Source of the DNA: Bacteroidota bacterium
GTDB lineage: Bacteria; Bacteroidota; Bacteroidia; B-17B0; Aurantibacillaceae
Length of the DNA: 64,000 bases
NCBI GenBank assembly: GCA_947450025.1
Contig: CANFTW010000005.1
Coordinates: forward strand, 62,001 to 126,000
Direction of reading: 5' to 3'
In this document: piece after piece, positions 33,424 to 42,311 of the stretch
How positions within the stretch are numbered: position 1 is the first letter of the stretch
How the letters are laid out: each line of letters begins with the position of its first letter
Made by a program: the position numbers and the translations under genes
Notes under the pieces: generated by a model
Told to the model about the DNA's origin: nothing
Database searches by the model: none
Seen by the model: only the letters and a program-made list of their open reading frames with translations

Positions 33424-34962
33424 TTATCCTAACATTTTTAAGAAATCAACTTCTTTCTCAGTTAAGAATCGGAACTTAGCACGAGGTAAATCTTTTTTAG
33501 TTAAACCTGCAAAAGCAACTCTATCTAATTTCATTACTTCATAACCTAAATGTTCAAACATACGACGAACAATACGATTACGTCCACTATGAATTTCAAC
33601 GCCTAATTCTGATTTTCCTTCTCCAACATACTCAATTGCATCTGGCTTAATTGGACCATCAGATAATTCAACACCTTCTGATAATGTTCTGAAATCTTCA
33701 GAAGTAATACGTTTATCTAAAACAACGTGATATACTTTTCTAACATTAAATTTTGGATGAGTTAACTTAGCAGTTAAATCGCCATCATTTGTAAATAACA
33801 ATAAACCTGTTGTATTTCTATCTAATCTTCCAACTGGATATAAACGCTCTTTACAAGCTTTACGAATTAATTCCATTACCGTTTTACGCTCCTCTGGATC
33901 ATCCATGGTTGTAATGTAATCTTTAGGCTTATTTAAAATTAAATATTTTTTAACCTCATTTTTAATAGGCACACCACCATACGTTACAACATCTGTTGGA
34001 TTTACTTTGTAACCCATTTCAGTGACAATTTTACCATTTACAGTAACCACACCTGTAGCAATCAAAACATCTGCTTCTCTACGAGAACAAATACCTGCAT
34101 TAGCCACATAACGATTTAAACGAACTGCATCATCACTCACATTTTTTTGAGTAGAGGTTTTTGATGGTCCAGCTTTTTTAGATTTTTCAACCACACGTTC
34201 AGATTTAGATAATCTTGGTTCGTATGGTTTATCAAATGCTTTATTATCACTATAAGATTTTCTTGGTCTTTCACTATCGCCACCCTCACGTTTTACAAAT
34301 GGTTTTCTTTCTCCATCTCCAAAACTTCTGCGTGGTCTGTCTTCGCTACTTCCTTCTCTTTTTGTGTATGAACGTTTTTCTCCATCACCATAACTCTTGC
34401 GAGGACCTGCACTTTCGTATTTTCCATCTTCACGTTTTGTAAATGGTTTTCTTTCACTATCGCCAAAACTTCTACGTGGTCTATCTTCGCTGCTTCCTTC
34501 TCTTTTTGTATATGAACGTTTTTCTCCATCACCATAACTCTTACGAGGTCCATTGCTTTCGTATTTTCCATCTTCACGTTTTACAAATGATTTTCTTTCA
34601 ACATCTCCAAAATTTCTACGCGGTCTATCTTCACTACTTCCTTCTCTTTTAGTATATGAACGCTTTTCTCCTCCACCAAAGCCACCGCTTGATTTAGATT
34701 TGAAACTACCATCTTGACGTTTACCAAATGTTCTTTTTCCTTCTGAATCACCAAAGCTTTTTCTTGGTCTTTCAGAACTATCTTCTCTTTTCGTGTAAGA
34801 GCGTTTTTCTGTTGATTCTCCATCACGTTTTTTAAACGAAGAATCTCCTGCACTACGTGGACGTTTTGCTTTATCGGAACTTGAAAAAGATTTTCTTTTA
34901 TTAAAATCTGATGAGCCTCCTTTTGAAAACGTTTTTCTAGGCCCTTGACTGTCTCTACTCAT
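33424..34962 (-). CDS. rRNA pseudouridine synthase (RluB/RsuA family) with long charged repeat tail
   Basis: 512 residues from ATG 34962; the frame can extend to a TTG at 34980, but that codon lies inside a TACATTTG box. Residues ~1-270 are low-complexity, rich in Arg, Lys, Ser, Gly and Asp, with 48-residue repeats (KREDGKYES.GPRKSYGDGEKRSYTKREGSSED). The S4 RNA-binding domain follows (VRLNRYVANAGICSRREADVLIATG), then the catalytic domain with the Asp in YPVGRLDRNTTGLLLFTNDG. The reaction is uridine to pseudouridine in 23S or 16S rRNA. Such disordered tails occur on Bacteroidota RluB, but this is a long one and may add RNA affinity. Confidence 0.9.
   Translation of the reverse strand: MSRDSQGPRKTFSKGGSSDFNKRKSFSSSDKAKRPRSAGDSSFKKRDGESTEKRSYTKREDSSERPRKSFGDSEGKRTFGKRQDGSFKSKSSGGFGGGEKRSYTKREGSSEDRPRRNFGDVERKSFVKREDGKYESNGPRKSYGDGEKRSYTKREGSSEDRPRRSFGDSERKPFTKREDGKYESAGPRKSYGDGEKRSYTKREGSSEDRPRRSFGDGERKPFVKREGGDSERPRKSYSDNKAFDKPYEPRLSKSERVVEKSKKAGPSKTSTQKNVSDDAVRLNRYVANAGICSRREADVLIATGVVTVNGKIVTEMGYKVNPTDVVTYGGVPIKNEVKKYLILNKPKDYITTMDDPEERKTVMELIRKACKERLYPVGRLDRNTTGLLLFTNDGDLTAKLTHPKFNVRKVYHVVLDKRITSEDFRTLSEGVELSDGPIKPDAIEYVGEGKSELGVEIHSGRNRIVRRMFEHLGYEVMKLDRVAFAGLTKKDLPRAKFRFLTEKEVDFLKMLG
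34255..34635 (-). repeat. Tandem ~144-base repeats encoding the charged tail of the pseudouridine synthase
   Basis: Two and a half copies of a 48-residue unit beginning RPRRSFGDSERKPFTKRE. DNA similarity between copies is high; the third copy is shortened after KREGG. Confidence 0.75.
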
Positions 34963-34977
34963 TATTGTATTTTTTTG

Positions 34978-34985
34978 CAAATGTA
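34978..34985 (-). promoter_or_regulatory. -7 box (TACATTTG) of the pseudouridine synthase gene
   Basis: TACATTTG on the minus strand ends 15 bases before ATG 34962 and overlaps the alternative TTG start, excluding it. The -33 half is not seen. Confidence 0.45.
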
Positions 34986-35059
34986 CGGATTATTTAGGGA
35001 TAAGTGTCTAGTTAATAGAGATTAGTAGCTTCTTCGTTAGCTGAATGACATAAAAAGCA

Positions 35060-35067
35060 TATCTTTG
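35060..35067 (+). promoter_or_regulatory. -7 box (TATCTTTG) of the TrmH gene
   Basis: TATCTTTG is followed by CAAA and then ATG 35072, only 4 bases downstream. The transcript would have almost no leader. Confidence 0.5.
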
Positions 35068-35071
35068 CAAA

Positions 35072-35764
35072 ATGTCTGATTTAGCATATAAAAACGCCTT
35101 AACTGAGTATTTAGAGGGTTTTGTGAGTGAACGTCGCAGAGGACGTTTAATAGAAGTATTAAAAGAACGAACTAACCACATGCAGTTAGTTTTGGAAGAT
35201 GTTTACCAAACACACAACTTTAGCGCCGTTTTGAGAAGTGCTGACATTTTTGGTATTCAAACCACTAATTTTATTGAAAATAGAAATAAATATAAAATCA
35301 GTGAAGATGTCTCCATGGGTTCTACTCAATGGCTTAACCTTAATCGTTATCAGCAGCATGAAAATAACACAAAGGCCTGTTTATCGGATTTAAAAGCTAA
35401 AGGATACAAAATTGTGGCAACATCGCTTCACAAAAATAGTGTTTCATTAGAGCAATTAGATATTTCTAAACCATTTGCTTTAGTGTTTGGAACAGAATTA
35501 ACAGGAATTACAAAAGACGTGGAAGATGTTGCTGATGAATTTGTAAAATTACCAATGTATGGATTTACAGAAAGTTTTAATATTAGTGTTTGTGCAGCTT
35601 TATGTATGTATCATTTAAGTTCAAGGATCCGAAATGAGGTACCTAATTATGGATTATCGGAAGAAGAAAAACGTGATATCTATCTTGAATGGCTTAAAGT
35701 ATCGATCAGAAAACAAGATTTAATCATTAAAGAATTTGACGCAAAATATTATCAAAACACTTAA
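35072..35764 (+). CDS. trmH: TrmH family tRNA/rRNA 2'-O-methyltransferase
   Basis: 230 residues. A SPOUT-fold methyltransferase that uses S-adenosylmethionine; the best match is tRNA guanosine-18 2'-O-methyltransferase. Motif 1 is QTHNFSAVLRSADIFGI with the catalytic Arg, motif 2 LVFGTELTGI and motif 3 LPMYGFTESFNISVCAAL, which form the trefoil knot. An N-terminal helix (YLEGFVSERRRGRLIEVLKERT) and a C-terminal charged helix fit the TrmH layout rather than RlmB. The gene is monocistronic between divergent promoter regions and lies just ahead of lpxD. Confidence 0.92.
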   Translation: MSDLAYKNALTEYLEGFVSERRRGRLIEVLKERTNHMQLVLEDVYQTHNFSAVLRSADIFGIQTTNFIENRNKYKISEDVSMGSTQWLNLNRYQQHENNTKACLSDLKAKGYKIVATSLHKNSVSLEQLDISKPFALVFGTELTGITKDVEDVADEFVKLPMYGFTESFNISVCAALCMYHLSSRIRNEVPNYGLSEEEKRDIYLEWLKVSIRKQDLIIKEFDAKYYQNT

Positions 35765-35773
35765 CACTGACTG

Positions 35774-35803
35774 TTGCGATTTTATAGAAAAACTGTATAT
35801 TTG
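35774..35803 (+). promoter_or_regulatory. Promoter of the lpxD-lpxC/fabZ-lpxA operon
   Basis: TTG (35774-35776), a 19-base spacer, and TATATTTG (35796-35803) give a full promoter. ATG 35808 follows after 4 bases, so the mRNA is predicted to be leaderless or nearly so. Confidence 0.6.
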
Positions 35804-35807
35804 AGAG

Positions 35808-36836
35808 ATGGAATTTTCTGCAGCTCAAATAGCAGCCTTATTAGGCGGAACAATAGAAGGGAATGAAAACGAAGCCGTTTCTAACCTTTCAAAAATAGAA
35901 GAAGGTTTGCCTGGAACTTTGTCGTTTTTGGCAAATCCAAAATACACCAATTACATTTACGAAACTAACGCAAGTATTGTGATTGTTAATAAAACATTAA
36001 TTCTTGACAGACCTGTAAAATCAACTTGCACCTTAATTCGTGTAGAAGATTCCTATGCTAGTTTCGCAACCTTATTGGAAATGTATAATCAATTTAAAGG
36101 TAATAAAACAGGAATCGAACAACCATCTTTTGTTGGAGAAAACTCAAAATATGGGACAGATTGTTACATTGGAGCATTTGCATACATTGGTAATAACGTA
36201 ACGATTGGTAACAATACAAAAATTTACCCTCATGTTTATATTGGCGATAATTGTGTTATTGGAGATAATACAACTTTATTTTCGGGTGTAAAAGTTTACC
36301 ATGAATGCAAAATCGGGAATAATGTCACCGTTCATTCAAGCACTGTAATTGGCAGTGATGGATTTGGTTTTGCGCCGCAAGATGGAAAAGAATTTGCTAA
36401 AGTTCCACAAATTGGCAATGTAATTATTGAAGATAATATTGAAATTGGTTCTAATTGCTCAATCGATAGAGCAACTTTAGGCTCAACCATTTTAAGAAAA
36501 GGCGTTAAACTAGACAACCTAGTTCAAATTGCTCACAATGTTGAAGTGGGAGAAAATACTGTAATTGCCGGGTTATCTGGTGTAGCTGGGTCTACTAAAG
36601 TTGGGAAAAATTGTATGATTGCCGCTCAAGTTGGAATTGTGGGGCATATCAAAATTGCCGATGGAGTGAAAATTGCTGGTCAAGCTGGTGTAGGATCATC
36701 TATTGAAAAAGAAAACGAAATTGTTCAAGGCTCTCCATCATTCCCTTTAGGCGACTTCAGAAGAAGTTATGTTTTATTTAGAAGCCTGCCAAAATTAAAT
36801 GATAGAATCAAGGATATTGAAAAAAAATTAAAATAA
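35808..36836 (+). CDS. lpxD: UDP-3-O-(3-hydroxyacyl)glucosamine N-acyltransferase
   Basis: 342 residues. It adds the second hydroxyacyl chain from acyl-ACP in lipid A biosynthesis (third step). The N-terminal uridine-binding domain ([23 protein letters not shown]) is followed by a left-handed beta helix of hexapeptide repeats ([26 protein letters not shown]) and a closing helical segment. The catalytic His lies in [11 protein letters not shown], and VIGSDGFGF is the conserved block for the acyl chain. It is the first gene of the lipid A cluster, with lpxC/fabZ 42 bases on. Confidence 0.97.
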   Translation: MEFSAAQIAALLGGTIEGNENEAVSNLSKIEEGLPGTLSFLANPKYTNYIYETNASIVIVNKTLILDRPVKSTCTLIRVEDSYASFATLLEMYNQFKGNKTGIEQPSFVGENSKYGTDCYIGAFAYIGNNVTIGNNTKIYPHVYIGDNCVIGDNTTLFSGVKVYHECKIGNNVTVHSSTVIGSDGFGFAPQDGKEFAKVPQIGNVIIEDNIEIGSNCSIDRATLGSTILRKGVKLDNLVQIAHNVEVGENTVIAGLSGVAGSTKVGKNCMIAAQVGIVGHIKIADGVKIAGQAGVGSSIEKENEIVQGSPSFPLGDFRRSYVLFRSLPKLNDRIKDIEKKLK

Positions 36837-36878
36837 AATTACACAGATAAATTATTTGACGTGTAACAACATAAACTT

Positions 36879-38309
36879 ATGAGCGACAAACAAAGAACCA
36901 TTCAAAAAGCAGTATCTATTACAGGTAAAGGCTTACACACAGGTGCCCCTGTAACATTAACATTTAATCCTGCCCCTGAAAATCACTGGTATAAATTTCA
37001 AAGAACAGATTTAGAAGGCCAACCGATTATCGAAGCAGATTGTGATTTAGTAGTAGATACTTCTCGTGGAACAACGTTAGAAAAAAATGGAGCTCGTGTT
37101 CATACAACCGAGCACGTATTAGCAGCTTTAGTTGGAATGGGTATTGACAACTGTTTAATTCAAGTGACTGGCCCAGAAATGCCAATTATGGATGGTAGTT
37201 CATTAAATTTTATCGAGATTTTAGAAACAGTAGGAATTTTTGAGCAAGAGGCATTTAGAGACTACTTTGAGCTTACAGAAAATCTAACATACGAAGACCC
37301 TATTAAAAAAGTAGAGATGCTTGCGGTTCCGCAAGATGAATTTAGAATCACCGTTATGGTTGATTACGGTAGTGAAGTTTTAGGGACTCAACATGCAGGC
37401 ATGTATAATATTGGAGAATTTAAAAAAGAAATTGCTCCATGCAGAACATTTGTGTTTTTAAGAGAATTAGAGGCTCTTATAGCTCATAATTTAATTAAAG
37501 GTGGAGATTTAGATAATGCAATCGTTTTAGTAGATAGTGATTTAGAGGAAGACAAATTAAATAATTTAAGAAAGGTATTTAATAAACCAGATGTTGAAGT
37601 TAAAGGAAGAGGTGTTTTAAATAACACAAAACTTCGTTTCTTTAACGAACCAGCTCGTCATAAATTGTTAGATATTGTTGGGGATTTAGCATTAGTTGGG
37701 AAACCAATGAGAATACATGTTCTAGCTGCTCGTCCTGGACATGCTGGAAATGTTGATTTTGCAAAAAAATTAAAAGCATTAGCTAAAACTCAAAAAGCTG
37801 AAAGAGATTATCCAAAAATTGATATGAATAAACCACCGGTTTTAAATATCATGGATATTATGAAATTATTACCACACCGTCAACCAATGTTGTTGGTAGA
37901 TAAAATCATGGAGTTATCTGAGCAACATGTGATTGGTGTGAAAAATGTCACCTTAAATGAAGAATTTTTCAAAGGGCATTTTCCTGACAATCCAGTAATG
38001 CCAGGAGTTTTATTAATTGAAGCCATGGCTCAATGTGGAGGTGTATTAGTTTTAAAAACGGTTCCTGATCCTGAAAATTATTTAACCTATTTCATTAAGA
38101 TTGATGGTGTCAAGTTTAAACAAAAGGTAATTCCTGGAGACACGGTTGTATTTAGTTTAAATTTAGTAACTCCTATTCGTAGAGGTATTTGTCATATGAA
38201 AGGTGTTGCCTATGTAAATAATAAACCAGTAATGGAGGGTGAAATGATGGCTCAAATTGTCAAAGTAAAAGGTAACGAAGTAAAAACATCAGAAGCACAA
38301 TTAGCATAA
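36879..38309 (+). CDS. lpxC/fabZ: Fused LpxC deacetylase / FabZ dehydratase
   Basis: 476 residues with two enzymes in one chain, a fusion characteristic of Bacteroidota. Residues ~1-300 are LpxC, the zinc deacetylase that commits UDP-GlcNAc to lipid A. TTEHVLAALVGMGIDNCLIQ carries one zinc His, and RHKLLDIVGDLALVG the other two ligands. Residues ~327-470 are FabZ, the beta-hydroxyacyl-ACP dehydratase: LLPHRQPMLLVDKI, the catalytic His in FFKGHFPDNPVMPG, and Glu in LLIEAMAQCGG. The fusion ties lipid A commitment to fatty acid elongation. lpxA starts 16 bases on. Confidence 0.97.
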   Translation: MSDKQRTIQKAVSITGKGLHTGAPVTLTFNPAPENHWYKFQRTDLEGQPIIEADCDLVVDTSRGTTLEKNGARVHTTEHVLAALVGMGIDNCLIQVTGPEMPIMDGSSLNFIEILETVGIFEQEAFRDYFELTENLTYEDPIKKVEMLAVPQDEFRITVMVDYGSEVLGTQHAGMYNIGEFKKEIAPCRTFVFLRELEALIAHNLIKGGDLDNAIVLVDSDLEEDKLNNLRKVFNKPDVEVKGRGVLNNTKLRFFNEPARHKLLDIVGDLALVGKPMRIHVLAARPGHAGNVDFAKKLKALAKTQKAERDYPKIDMNKPPVLNIMDIMKLLPHRQPMLLVDKIMELSEQHVIGVKNVTLNEEFFKGHFPDNPVMPGVLLIEAMAQCGGVLVLKTVPDPENYLTYFIKIDGVKFKQKVIPGDTVVFSLNLVTPIRRGICHMKGVAYVNNKPVMEGEMMAQIVKVKGNEVKTSEAQLA

Positions 38310-38325
38310 TATTTAATAATAAAAT

Positions 38326-39099
38326 ATGATTTCTCCTCTAGCAAACGTTAGCCCAAAAGCTAAAATAGGAAATAATGTAACCATAGAAGCATTTGCAACA
38401 GTTTATGAAGATGTTGAAATTGGAGATAATACGCATGTTCATCCAAATGCTATTATATATCCAGATACCACCATTGGTAGTGATTGTCAAATATTTCCTG
38501 GAGCATTAATAGGGATTGTATCTCAAGACTTAAAATACAAAGGCGAAAAAGCAAAAACAACGATAGGTAATAATACAATTATTAGAGAATATGTTACGGT
38601 GCATAAGGGAACCTCAGACAGGATGTTAACAGCTATTGGTAATAACTGTTTGGTAATGGCTTATGCCCACGTTGCTCACGATTGCATTATTGGCGACCAT
38701 GTTATTTTAGCCAATTATGTTGGTTTAGCTGGACATGTAACAATCGAAGACTATTCAATTCTAGAAGGCTACGTAGCTGTTCAACAATTTGTAACCGTAG
38801 GAGCGCATACATTTTTAGCAGGCACATCTAAAGTTCGTAAAAATGTTCCTCCTTATATTCGCGTTGCTCGCGAACCATTACAATACATTGGAGTCAACTC
38901 TGTAGGCTTATCTCGTAGAGGATTTGACAAAGAAACTATTAATCAAATTGAAGATATCTATCGTTTAATTTTTGTAAGAGGCCATAATACAACAAAAGCC
39001 TTAGAATTAGTTGAACAAGAAATTCCAAACTCTGCTGTTCGTAAACAAATTGTTGAATTTATAAAAAATTCGGCCGATGGAATTGTAAAAGGAATATAA
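38326..39099 (+). CDS. lpxA: UDP-N-acetylglucosamine O-acyltransferase
   Basis: 257 residues. It transfers a 3-hydroxyacyl chain from ACP to UDP-GlcNAc, the first lipid A step. Hexapeptide repeats form the left-handed helix (ISPLANVSPKAKIGNNVTIEAFATVYEDVEIG begins it). The catalytic His lies in AYAHVAHDCIIGDHVILAN. The C-terminal helical domain starts at NVPPYIRVAREPLQYIGVNSVGLSRRGF. It is the third gene of the cluster; trpS begins 14 bases later and probably shares the transcript. Confidence 0.97.
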   Translation: MISPLANVSPKAKIGNNVTIEAFATVYEDVEIGDNTHVHPNAIIYPDTTIGSDCQIFPGALIGIVSQDLKYKGEKAKTTIGNNTIIREYVTVHKGTSDRMLTAIGNNCLVMAYAHVAHDCIIGDHVILANYVGLAGHVTIEDYSILEGYVAVQQFVTVGAHTFLAGTSKVRKNVPPYIRVAREPLQYIGVNSVGLSRRGFDKETINQIEDIYRLIFVRGHNTTKALELVEQEIPNSAVRKQIVEFIKNSADGIVKGI

Positions 39100-39113
39100 T
39101 CATACCACATACC

Positions 39114-40085
39114 ATGTCACGCATTTTAACAGGAATAACCAGTAATAACATTCCTCACTTAGGAAATATTTTAGGAGCAGTGCTGCCAGCAATTGAGCTT
39201 AGCAAACAATCAGATAACGAATCTCTTTTTTTTATCGCAGACTTACATTCTCTTATTTCTCAAAAAGATGCTTCAACTCGAATTGAGAGTGTAAATTCTG
39301 TTGCCGCAACATGGTTAGCTTTTGATTTTGATACGCAAAAAAACTTATTGTATCGTCAAAGTCGAATACCTGAAGTATGTGAACTTACCTGGTATTTAAA
39401 TTGCTTTACGCCTTATCCCATGTTAGCAAACTCACATTCATTTAAGGATAAATCAGATCGTTTAAGTGATGTGAATTCAGGGTTATTTACCTATCCAATA
39501 TTAATGGCTGCAGATATTATTTTATATGATGCAGAATTTGTTCCAGTTGGAAAAGATCAAATTCAACATTTAGAAATCACAAGAGATATTGCCACTGCAT
39601 TTAATAACAAATACCAACAAGAGATATTTGTCTTACCTCAAGTAAAAATTGATGAAAATATGATGACTATTCCTGGCACAGATGGTCAAAAAATGAGTAA
39701 ATCATACAATAATTTTATTAATATATTTTTACCTGAAAAGGATTTGCTAAAAGTTGTAAAAACAATTGTAACAGATACTACTCAGCTTGAAGAGCCTAAA
39801 AATCCGGATACATGTAATGTTTTTAAATTATATAAACTACTAGCAAATGATGCACAAGTAGCCGAAATGAGAGGCAATTATCTTAAAGGTGGTTATGGTT
39901 ATGGTCATGCTAAAACAGCATTATATGAGTTAATTTTAACAAAGTTTGAAAAGCCAAGAATTCGCTATCATGATTTAATGAGTCATCCAGATTTATTAGA
40001 AAAAGAACTTCAAATAGGCGAAGCTAAAGCTAGAAAAATGGCTCAAAAAAAATTAAAACAGGTTAGAAACGTTTTAGGATTTTAA
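39114..40085 (+). CDS. trpS: Tryptophan--tRNA ligase
   Basis: 323 residues. A class I synthetase that charges tRNA-Trp. The HIGH-like site is IPHLGNILGA, the second signature is GQKMSKSYNNFINIF, and FIADLHSLIS and GLFTYPILMAADIILYDAEFVPVGKDQIQHLE are the Trp and tRNA binding blocks. It ends with a basic helix (KKLKQVRNVLGF). It is the last gene on the lpx strand and meets a convergent glycosyltransferase gene 1 base later. Placement after lpxA probably reflects shared transcription rather than function. Confidence 0.97.
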   Translation: MSRILTGITSNNIPHLGNILGAVLPAIELSKQSDNESLFFIADLHSLISQKDASTRIESVNSVAATWLAFDFDTQKNLLYRQSRIPEVCELTWYLNCFTPYPMLANSHSFKDKSDRLSDVNSGLFTYPILMAADIILYDAEFVPVGKDQIQHLEITRDIATAFNNKYQQEIFVLPQVKIDENMMTIPGTDGQKMSKSYNNFINIFLPEKDLLKVVKTIVTDTTQLEEPKNPDTCNVFKLYKLLANDAQVAEMRGNYLKGGYGYGHAKTALYELILTKFEKPRIRYHDLMSHPDLLEKELQIGEAKARKMAQKKLKQVRNVLGF

Positions 40086-42038
40086 TTAGCTTCCTAATTT
40101 CTTGAGGCATTTCCATAACATCATCACATCTTTTTCAATACGATAATCTTTTGCATATCGCAAGTTTGCTAACTTAATTTTATTATGATCAGAATCACTT
40201 TCTATAAACATCGATGGTGATAATACAGAACGTTTAATTTCCGGCAATGACTTATCTGAAATTTTTCCATAACCTACCCATGAATAAAATCCAAATAACA
40301 CATTAAAACAATTAATAAAGTATTTATTCTTATTATCTTGTATTAAAAATAAGATAGGACTTAAAGCAATAGCCAATAGGCTAATGGCAATATCCAATAA
40401 GCGCTTGTTACGTTTATTATTTGATTTTGATATACTATTAACATCAATCACATATAAATCACCGGCGGTATCCACATCGTGACTACCAATAATTGATAAA
40501 CTTTCAGGAGGAGCAATTTTAAAATCTACTCCACTCGAAACTAGCGTCAACATATTATTAATAATAAATTGAGAGCTAATATCTTTAGCGCAAAATATAA
40601 TTTCATTAATTTGATGAACCTTAATGATTTCATCAATTTGATTAATTTTTCCAACAAAAAATGGATTATGGACGCCATTTATCTCTGCACTAACAAATCC
40701 AACAAAACTAGGATTGGCGTGTGTTTCTTTTAGCAATGCGGATACTCTATTAAACTCCTCTTCCTCTCCAATAATAGCAATTCGTTTTGTTTTAGCTGAA
40801 CTTAACGTATAGGATTTAAATTTTAAAAAATGAAATAATAGACGAGTCATAACAAAAGAACATAATGCCCAACTTGTTCCTAATAAAATTAGAGCTCTTG
40901 AAAACCTTAAAGATTCAGGTAATAACGAATAAGCCATTAAAATAAAAACACTACCTATCAATACGCCCCTCACTATTTTTAATAACTTAATTGGTTTATC
41001 ATATCCCCCATTAAAATAAACCATAATGATCCACGCCAAAGAATATAAAGGAAATGCAATGCTTAATAATTTCTCTGAATAAACATGTTCACCTATGCCA
41101 CTATTATGTTGATACACATTTTTTATTAAAAATAAACCCAAGGTTATTAAACTAAAATCTAACATTGGTATTGTAAAAGCTTTAAGAAATCTAGATAACA
41201 ATGCTAAACTAGCTTTCAAAAATATGGCTAAATGAATTAACGCATTAAACCAAAAAGCATGGGAGCCACTAAAGTGTTTTTTAGAAAAAATAGCCATGGC
41301 TTTATAAAAAATTACCACGTAATTTAAACTACTGCGTTTTGTACTTTCTCCCTTATAATGAATAATTTGAGTGTCTGGAAAATAATAATTCTTATATCCG
41401 GCTTGCTTAATGCGATAAGATAAATCAATATCCTCTCCGTACATAAAAAACGTTTCGTCCAAAAATCCAATTTTATCTAAAACTGTTTTACGAATTAGCA
41501 TAAATGCGCCACTCATCACGTCGATTTCATTTAATTCATCTTCTGATAAATAGCTTAAATGATATTTACCAAAACGCTTAGATTTTGGGAAAAATCTTGA
41601 AAATCCAAACATTTTATAAAATGCTACTTCGGGCGTTGGCAATCCTCTTTTCGATTCAGGAGCAAAATTACCTTGTCCATCTAGCATCTTAACTCCTAGA
41701 CCACCCGCGTCTGGGTGACTATCCATGAACGTTACTATTTTTGTAAAGGTATCCTCTTGAACAACCGTATCAGGGTTTAACAACAATACATACTCGCCTT
41801 GAGAAATCCTGAGAGCTTGATTATTGGCTACTGAAAAGCCTGTATTAACTTTATTTTCAATTAAATGAACATCAGGAAACTTCTCTTTTATGAGTATTAC
41901 AGAGCCGTCGACTGAATTGTTGTCAACTACAAATACCTCACAAGCAATATTTTCTGAAGCCTTAAGCACAGAAAACAAGCACTGTTCAATAAAGTGCTTG
42001 ACATTATAATTGACAATAACGACGGATAATTTAGTCAC
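40086..42038 (-). CDS. GT2 glycosyltransferase fused to a degenerate polyprenyl-phosphate sugar transferase
   Basis: 650 residues. Residues ~1-230 are a family 2 glycosyltransferase: LSVVIVNYNVKHFIEQCL, VVDNNSVDGS, NTGFSVANNQAL, LLLNPDTVV and the ED acceptor base of FFMYGEDIDLSYR, as in rhamnosyltransferases. Five membrane segments follow (about 265-425), then a nucleotide-binding-like domain (KRIAIIGEEEEFNRV ... VVD-style DLYVIDVNSISK) and a final part that begins KRLLDIAISLLAIALSPILFLI. The latter resembles the membrane start of WcaJ-type phosphoglycosyl transferases, but it lacks their KFRSM and PRP blocks, so this half is probably not catalytic. Confidence 0.85.
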   Translation of the reverse strand: MTKLSVVIVNYNVKHFIEQCLFSVLKASENIACEVFVVDNNSVDGSVILIKEKFPDVHLIENKVNTGFSVANNQALRISQGEYVLLLNPDTVVQEDTFTKIVTFMDSHPDAGGLGVKMLDGQGNFAPESKRGLPTPEVAFYKMFGFSRFFPKSKRFGKYHLSYLSEDELNEIDVMSGAFMLIRKTVLDKIGFLDETFFMYGEDIDLSYRIKQAGYKNYYFPDTQIIHYKGESTKRSSLNYVVIFYKAMAIFSKKHFSGSHAFWFNALIHLAIFLKASLALLSRFLKAFTIPMLDFSLITLGLFLIKNVYQHNSGIGEHVYSEKLLSIAFPLYSLAWIIMVYFNGGYDKPIKLLKIVRGVLIGSVFILMAYSLLPESLRFSRALILLGTSWALCSFVMTRLLFHFLKFKSYTLSSAKTKRIAIIGEEEEFNRVSALLKETHANPSFVGFVSAEINGVHNPFFVGKINQIDEIIKVHQINEIIFCAKDISSQFIINNMLTLVSSGVDFKIAPPESLSIIGSHDVDTAGDLYVIDVNSISKSNNKRNKRLLDIAISLLAIALSPILFLIQDNKNKYFINCFNVLFGFYSWVGYGKISDKSLPEIKRSVLSPSMFIESDSDHNKIKLANLRYAKDYRIEKDVMMLWKCLKKLGS

Positions 42039-42160
42039 AACCTATAAAGCGTTAAAAATAACAAAATATTGTAATAATTAAAGTATTTAAAAAAGACCGT
42101 TTATATTGAAAAAAAAGTATTAAATTCGCATTCCAAATTATTAGCTAACACTAATAAGCT

Positions 42161-42234
42161 GGTCCCGTAGCTCAGCTGGATAGAGCAACAGCCTTCTAAG
42201 CTGTGGGCCATTGGTTCGAATCCAATCGGGATCA
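42161..42234 (+). tRNA. tRNA-Arg (anticodon TCT)
   Basis: A 74-nt cloverleaf: acceptor GGTCCCG/CGGGATC, D stem GCTC/GAGC, anticodon stem ACAGC/GCTGT with loop CTTCTAA (TCT), variable GGGCC, T arm ATTGG-TTCGAAT-CCAAT, discriminator A. CCA is not encoded. Confidence 0.96.
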
Positions 42235-42240
42235 CGATTA

Positions 42241-42272
42241 AAAAAACCTCCTTAACTAAGGAGGTTTTTTAT
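42241..42272 (+). terminator. Intrinsic terminator after tRNA-Arg(TCT)
   Basis: AAAAAACCTCCTTA pairs with TAAGGAGGTTTTTT around a short AC loop, followed by ATTTTT. Confidence 0.85.
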
Positions 42273-42311
42273 TTTTCAAAAACTGCTATATTTATCATAA
42301 ATTAAAAAAAC

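Noticed and set aside
34293-34853. Charged ORFs in other frames over the repeat tail of the pseudouridine synthase
   Set aside because: They are frame shadows of the low-complexity repeats and lack any recognisable domain or start context.
33424-34980. TTG start of the pseudouridine synthase at 34980
   Set aside because: It falls within a TACATTTG promoter box; ATG 34962 is 15 bases further and fits better.
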